A stretch of DNA of 64,000 bases from positions 186,001 through 250,000 of the forward strand of contig JAIVFH010000048.1 in NCBI GenBank assembly GCA_025765595.1, given 5' to 3'. Numbering within the stretch: position 1 is the stretch's first letter; each line of letters begins with the position of its first letter. The DNA is from Obelidium mucronatum (lineage: Eukaryota; Chytridiomycota; Chytridiomycetes; Chytridiales; Chytriomycetaceae). The notes beneath the pieces were generated by a model. The model ran no database searches. It was not told the DNA's origin and saw only the letters and a list, made by a program, of their open reading frames with translations. Made by a program: the position numbers and the translations under genes. Positions 60,301-64,000 of the stretch are shown here, in pieces.

Positions 60301-61601
60301 TAAGCCATTAATATGTTAACTGTATACACAGATTCCAGTCATGGGGAGGTGCTACCACATCCAAAATGCACACTGCAGTTAAAATCGCTCCCCGTTACAC
60401 TTCTCCGGCCGTTCATGTCCTCGATGCATCACGCTCTGTTGTTGTTGTCTCAAACTTGCTGGACCCCAACAACAACGTAGACTTTGCTCTGGACATTGCT
60501 GATGAATACGAAGATTTGAGAGCCGAGCACTACGAGGGATTGAAGGACCGCAAGTACTACAGTTTGGAAAAGTCACGGTCTTGGCGCCAAAATCGAGGAT
60601 GCACCAGGAAAGACTTACAAGCCAAAGTTCTTGGGATCTTTGGTTTACACCAACATTGACTTGGCTCGTTGATTAACCACATTGACTGGAATCCATTCTT
60701 CCAAACCTGGCAGTTGCGTGGAAAGTACCCGAACCGTGGTTACCCAAAATTTTCAACGATGAAACCGTCGGTGCGAAGAAGAAGCTCTTTGATGATGCAA
60801 ACGTGATGTTGCAGGACATTATCAAGCAAAAACTTTGACTGCGAGAGGCCGTGGTATGGTTTGCACCCGCCAACGCTGTTGGTGACGACATTGAGATTTA
60901 CAAGGACGAGGCCAGAACTGAAGTGGTTGGAAAGTTCTACGGTCTCAGACAACAAGCAGAAAAGGTTTGTCTAACAAGAGAGACGTAAAATTTCTTACTT
61001 ATTGTGATGTTACCGTAGGATTCTGACAACCCAGAACCTTACTACTGCCTGTCCGACTTCGTGGCACCAAAGACGTCTAGTGTTCCAGACTACATTGGAG
61101 GATTGGCTGTGTCCGTTGGTTTTGGTGTGGACGAGAAGTGTGAGGAATATCAAAAGACCCACGATGACTTTTCCGTCATCATGCTCAAGGCGCTTGCTGA
61201 TCGTTTGACTGAAGCTGGCAGAAAAAGTTCACGAAGACATGCGTAAAGACCATTGGGGTTACTCTGCAAATGAGACTTTGTCGACTGAAGAAATGCTCCA
61301 AGTCAAATACCAGGGTATCGTCCAGCACCTGGTTACCCATCTCAACCAGACCACACTGAAAAGAGACAATGTGGAAACTGATGGATGTCGCTAACTTGAC
61401 TGGAATTACTCTCACTGAGTCTTTGGCAATGACCCCAGCTGCCGCCGTTTCAGCCGTTTGCTTCTCTCACCCTGAAGCGCAATACTTTGCCGTCGGAAAG
61501 ATTGAAAAGGATCAAGTGTTGACTATGCAGCCAGAAAGAACATGCCGCTGGATGTTGTAGAGAAGTGGTTGGCTCCAAACCTCGCCTACGATACTGATTA
61601 A
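57382..61601 (+). CDS. metH: Cobalamin-dependent methionine synthase (MetH), many frame breaks
   Basis: MetH moves a methyl group from methyl-tetrahydrofolate via B12 to homocysteine. All four modules are visible in order. Homocysteine domain: [32 protein letters not shown]. Folate domain: [28 protein letters not shown]12 domain: [21 protein letters not shown], and the ligand motif [12 protein letters not shown], then [13 protein letters not shown]. Activation domain: [49 protein letters not shown] to the stop TAA at 61599-61601. Introns are short (first 57745-57821). About 15 one- or two-base frame breaks interrupt it, listed under findings; every one restores a conserved family sequence. 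The number is out of line with the neighbours upstream. Confidence 0.93.
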
Positions 61602-61672
61602 ATAGGATGCATGAAGTTCTCTAGCTTAAAATTACATTTCCAATTAAACTGTTGTTATTCTTCTTTTTTATT

Positions 61673-62782
61673 TTACATTCTGGCCTTGAAGACCATTCCA
61701 ACCCCCACAAGGACCAAAATGAAAACAATTATTGCCACAGCAAGCAACCAATTGTTTCGCATATACCACGGATTATCACTGGACGATCCTTCTTCAATTT
61801 GGTTTGGACTTCGCAACCGCCGCTGTGCCCGTTCCGCACTTTGTTCAGGAGTCATGACATATTCTTGAACTTGCTCCCATAGTGGAGTCTGGTTGTTTCC
61901 TTCGCGAACAGCCCTTTCTCGCTGACGCTCAGCCTCTGATCCAGTGTCTGATCCGCCATCATTACCTCCTGACCAGCCTCATTCTCCTCCCTTTGAGGAA
62001 CTAGTCCGGTTGTACTTCCAACCGCGCTCAACCTTCTGTTGAAAAACATGCTACTTCGAGCACTAGTCGGTATGGCTTGGACGCCAACACTATCGTCCCA
62101 GAATTCACTGAATTGGCTGAATCTGACGTGATTGATAATTGTCTACTGCGACGTCCATAATAAACCCACTTTTCATCAACGCAAAGTCTGAAATAGGAGG
62201 AATCCCAGCTTGATGAGGTACTGACGAATTATAAAGATTTGTAAGCAACAAATGAAAGCAACCACACAAAACTCCAACACCAACCTTTTGGAACAATGCA
62301 TTCGTTTTCGAGATGGTAAGGCAAAAGTTCGCGTTGCCAACCCATGGACATGAAGCAAGGGAGAATGGACACGCAACGATCAGAGAATCAACAATCTATT
62401 GGGATTAGAATGCAATTTAAAAAAAAAAAAAAAACACAGCCCCAAAGCAACAGACCTTCTGAGCCGGTGAATCAGGTACACCGAAATGCCTGACTTGCGA
62501 GGATAGCTGCGTTCGACAGAAGGGACAGCTGCGGTGCTTTCCAAACCATGAACGGGCACACAGTGAGCAGATGATGTTCTGTCTGCAACACGGAAGCTCC
62601 TGTGGGCGAGCGATAAGAAGCGCATACGTGATGGCAATAAACACACTTTGTACCTTTGCTCTGTTAGGAATGCAGAAGCAAATCTCGCTGCGGCGGCTCG
62701 TTCGTCGGTCTCCGCTATGGCTTCTCTGCTACCGGCGCTGCCGCGTCACTGGCTTCGACTTGTTGCCCTTTGTCGAGCACAT
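61673..62782 (-). CDS. RING-like, tail-anchored membrane protein (broken frame)
   Basis: Minus strand. From an ATG at 62782 the frame meets a TAG after 17 codons, but the same frame then continues to CSEICFC-like sequence (SEICFCIPNRAK), an intron near 62588-62640, and a RING-like core LPCCRQNIICSLCARSWFG then SCPFCRTQL (around 62480-62590). Downstream is a disordered acidic region and a C-terminal transmembrane helix NNWLLAVAIIVFILVLVGVGMVF, the end KARM at 61673. The frame also shifts near 61950-61975. RING proteins act as ubiquitin ligases; a tail anchor would place it on a membrane. Whether TAG and frameshift are real or consensus errors cannot be told here. The site normally holding His in the RING has Cys or Arg instead. 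Confidence 0.5.
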
Positions 62783-62790
62783 AGGTAAGT

Positions 62791-63250
62791 TGCAGTGGGA
62801 TGGACATCAGTCAGGGGATTGTGATTTCAAGGACAAAAGTAGGCAGGGCTTGTGCAAGGGGGCTTGCACACTGCAGACAAGTTGAGCTACAAAGCGCTTT
62901 ATTACGCACATTATCTGCTGTTTGACGTGATTTCAAAGGAATAACCGAGCAACACCGGCTGCACCACAAGCTGTACGTTAATGGAAGGAGTTAGCGGGAG
63001 ATGATAACCATCGTAGATCTTTCTAACCTGCGCTCATACTACCTAACAAGGCTATGTGTAGCCTCGGGTATCGTGCTGTTGGCAAGGCCCGTGCATTGCG
63101 ATGAGCCTGCCTTACCTCGTAAAGCAGATATCCAGAAACTCCAAGCATTACGCTTCCACCCGTTAGTCGACACGGCCAACAATCAATGTCTTTAGTTTGG
63201 GGGTTGGTCGATCATCCATTATGTATTTGTCGTGAAAAACAGAAGATCAA
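62791..63250. other. Unexplained stretch without clear gene
   Basis: About 460 bp of even composition without the long T or A tracts found in other gaps of this window. A 64-codon ATG frame (63001-63195) is open but has no recognisable feature. I looked for tRNA B-box-like and snoRNA C/D-box-like sequences and did not find a convincing set. Confidence 0.4.
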
Positions 63251-63276
63251 AATAAATAAATAAATAAATAAAAAAA
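63251..63276. repeat. (AAAT)n microsatellite with A run
   Basis: Five consecutive AAAT-type units followed by a run of A just downstream of the stop of the minus-strand kinase gene, in its 3' flank. Confidence 0.85.
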
Positions 63277-63295
63277 GGAAAGAATATCGTAGAAA

Positions 63296-64000
63296 TCACA
63301 ATTGTAGCTTCTCAATCACTGCAGTCAGTAGATTCTTGTACGTCCATGAGTTCCCTGACATTCGCTTGAACCGAAGTCCATTCAGATTCAACCTTGGAAG
63401 TTTGCATATTTCAATTTCAAACTCCACGTCTTCAAACCGACAAGTTGCCATGTATGACTGAATTTCGAACTTGATATTTTCGGTTTTTAGTACACGCACG
63501 AGCTCGTCAAGAAGCGTGTCAGGTCTTTGGATGATGTTGTACCAGCACTGAAGGTGAATCTCAATGTTCTTGGCTTGTTCTTGCCAGATTTCACTGTACC
63601 CCCTCCTTTTACTTTCCAATTGAAGAGCTGCTGCCCCCGCTGTCATCACTTGCGACACTGTAATCAGAATCCTTGGAAACTTTTTCGCGTGATCCAGTAT
63701 CGATGATTGTAGTGGCCCTCTTTCTGGCTGGCATAATTGTTTGAATTGTAGTTGAAACAGATTCGAGAATTGTTTTTTGTGGTGCAGCCGATGTGTGCAT
63801 TTCAGCAGGCTTTTGAGAGCTGGGTACAATTTGGGCTGTAGGTACTCCTGCAAACGAAATTGGTCGATTTGAGGTGCTGCTGCTACTGTTCGAGATCTTG
63901 GTCGCGCCACCGGAACAGGCACTGGTAAATTTGATCTGTTGAGCTGGTAGGGGACGTTGTAGTTGGTGATTTGGTTTGCTTTGATTGAATTTCTTGCTTG
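63296..64000 (-). CDS. C-terminal part of MARK/Kin1/PAR-1-type kinase (KA1 domain), partial
   Basis: The frame ends at the stop at 63296-63298 and carries a KA1 (kinase-associated 1) domain. The end EICKLPRLNLNGLRFKRMSG, then YKNLLTAVIEKLQL, is the typical closing element; before it comes DTLLDELVRVLKTENIKFEIQ. KA1 binds anionic phospholipids and can autoinhibit. Upstream is a Ser-rich linker, probably disordered, in which two frames overlap (63296-63922 and 63609-63800), so an intron or an indel lies around 63600-63620. The kinase domain would be to the right of the window. The gene is cut by the window edge. Confidence 0.8.
   Translation of the reverse strand, partial: QARNSIKANQITNYNVPYQLNRSNLPVPVPVARPRSRTVAAAPQIDQFRLQEYLQPKLYPALKSLLKCTHRLHHKKQFSNLFQLQFKQLCQPERGPLQSSILDHAKKFPRILITVSQVMTAGAAALQLESKRRGYSEIWQEQAKNIEIHLQCWYNIIQRPDTLLDELVRVLKTENIKFEIQSYMATCRFEDVEFEIEICKLPRLNLNGLRFKRMSGNSWTYKNLLTAVIEKLQL

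Noticed and set aside
63001..63195. 64-codon open frame
   Set aside because: No domain, no supporting signals, and short enough to occur by chance.

Overview
The window reads as nuclear DNA of a compact, intron-rich early-diverging (zoosporic, probably chytrid) fungus. Introns are short (about 47-90 nt, one of 167 nt), almost all GT-AG, and intergenic gaps are often under 60 bp. A-rich tracts commonly precede start codons and T/C-rich tracts follow stop codons. Fungal-type genes include a YPK/Gad8-like AGC kinase, an M36 fungalysin, a TIS11 CCCH protein, VAC14, and small serine/threonine-rich secreted proteins with GPI-like tails. A cobalamin-dependent methionine synthase and a possible TALPID3-like ciliary gene point away from Dikarya and towards a flagellated lineage. 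I see no rRNA, tRNA, CRISPR array, transposase or viral gene.

Layout, left to right. 0-5 kb: end of a membrane protein, then a WDR48/UAF1 WD40 gene. 5-10.5 kb: a possible low-complexity secreted protein, an unrecognised multi-exon gene, and an unrecognised minus-strand gene. 10.6-15.6 kb: two tandem intronless GNAT acetyltransferases followed closely by VAC14. 15.6-17.7 kb: two paralogous secreted proteins, each with two six-cysteine modules. 17.8-24.4 kb: F-box/LRR protein, MYND zinc-finger protein, HSL-type alpha/beta hydrolase, C2H2 zinc-finger protein, and an uncertain gene. 24.8-26.2 kb: Aurora kinase (minus). 26.5-31.6 kb: two unrecognised membrane proteins. 32-36.3 kb: dual-specificity phosphatase facing an F-box gene. 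36.7-41.9 kb: membrane fatty-acid desaturase, fungalysin (minus), ICMT-like methyltransferase. 41.9-50.2 kb: a very large disordered/coiled-coil gene (minus), divergent from a quinone oxidoreductase only 48 bp away. 51.9-57.3 kb: TIS11 protein and YPK-like kinase. 57.4-61.6 kb: B12-dependent methionine synthase with many frame breaks. 61.7-64 kb: a RING-like tail-anchored protein, also broken, and the KA1-domain end of a MARK/Kin1-type kinase.

The genes are mostly housekeeping and signalling and do not form one pathway. Loose links are: VAC14 (PI(3,5)P2 control) and the YPK-like kinase (TORC2 arm in fungi) in membrane and stress signalling; fungalysin and the cysteine-module proteins at the cell surface; Aurora and the KA1 kinase in division and polarity; and the large SEGEI-motif gene possibly in the flagellar apparatus. 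Exon boundaries were worked out by eye from GT/AG sites, reading phase and conserved motifs. Where phases close exactly the models are firm; elsewhere I say so.
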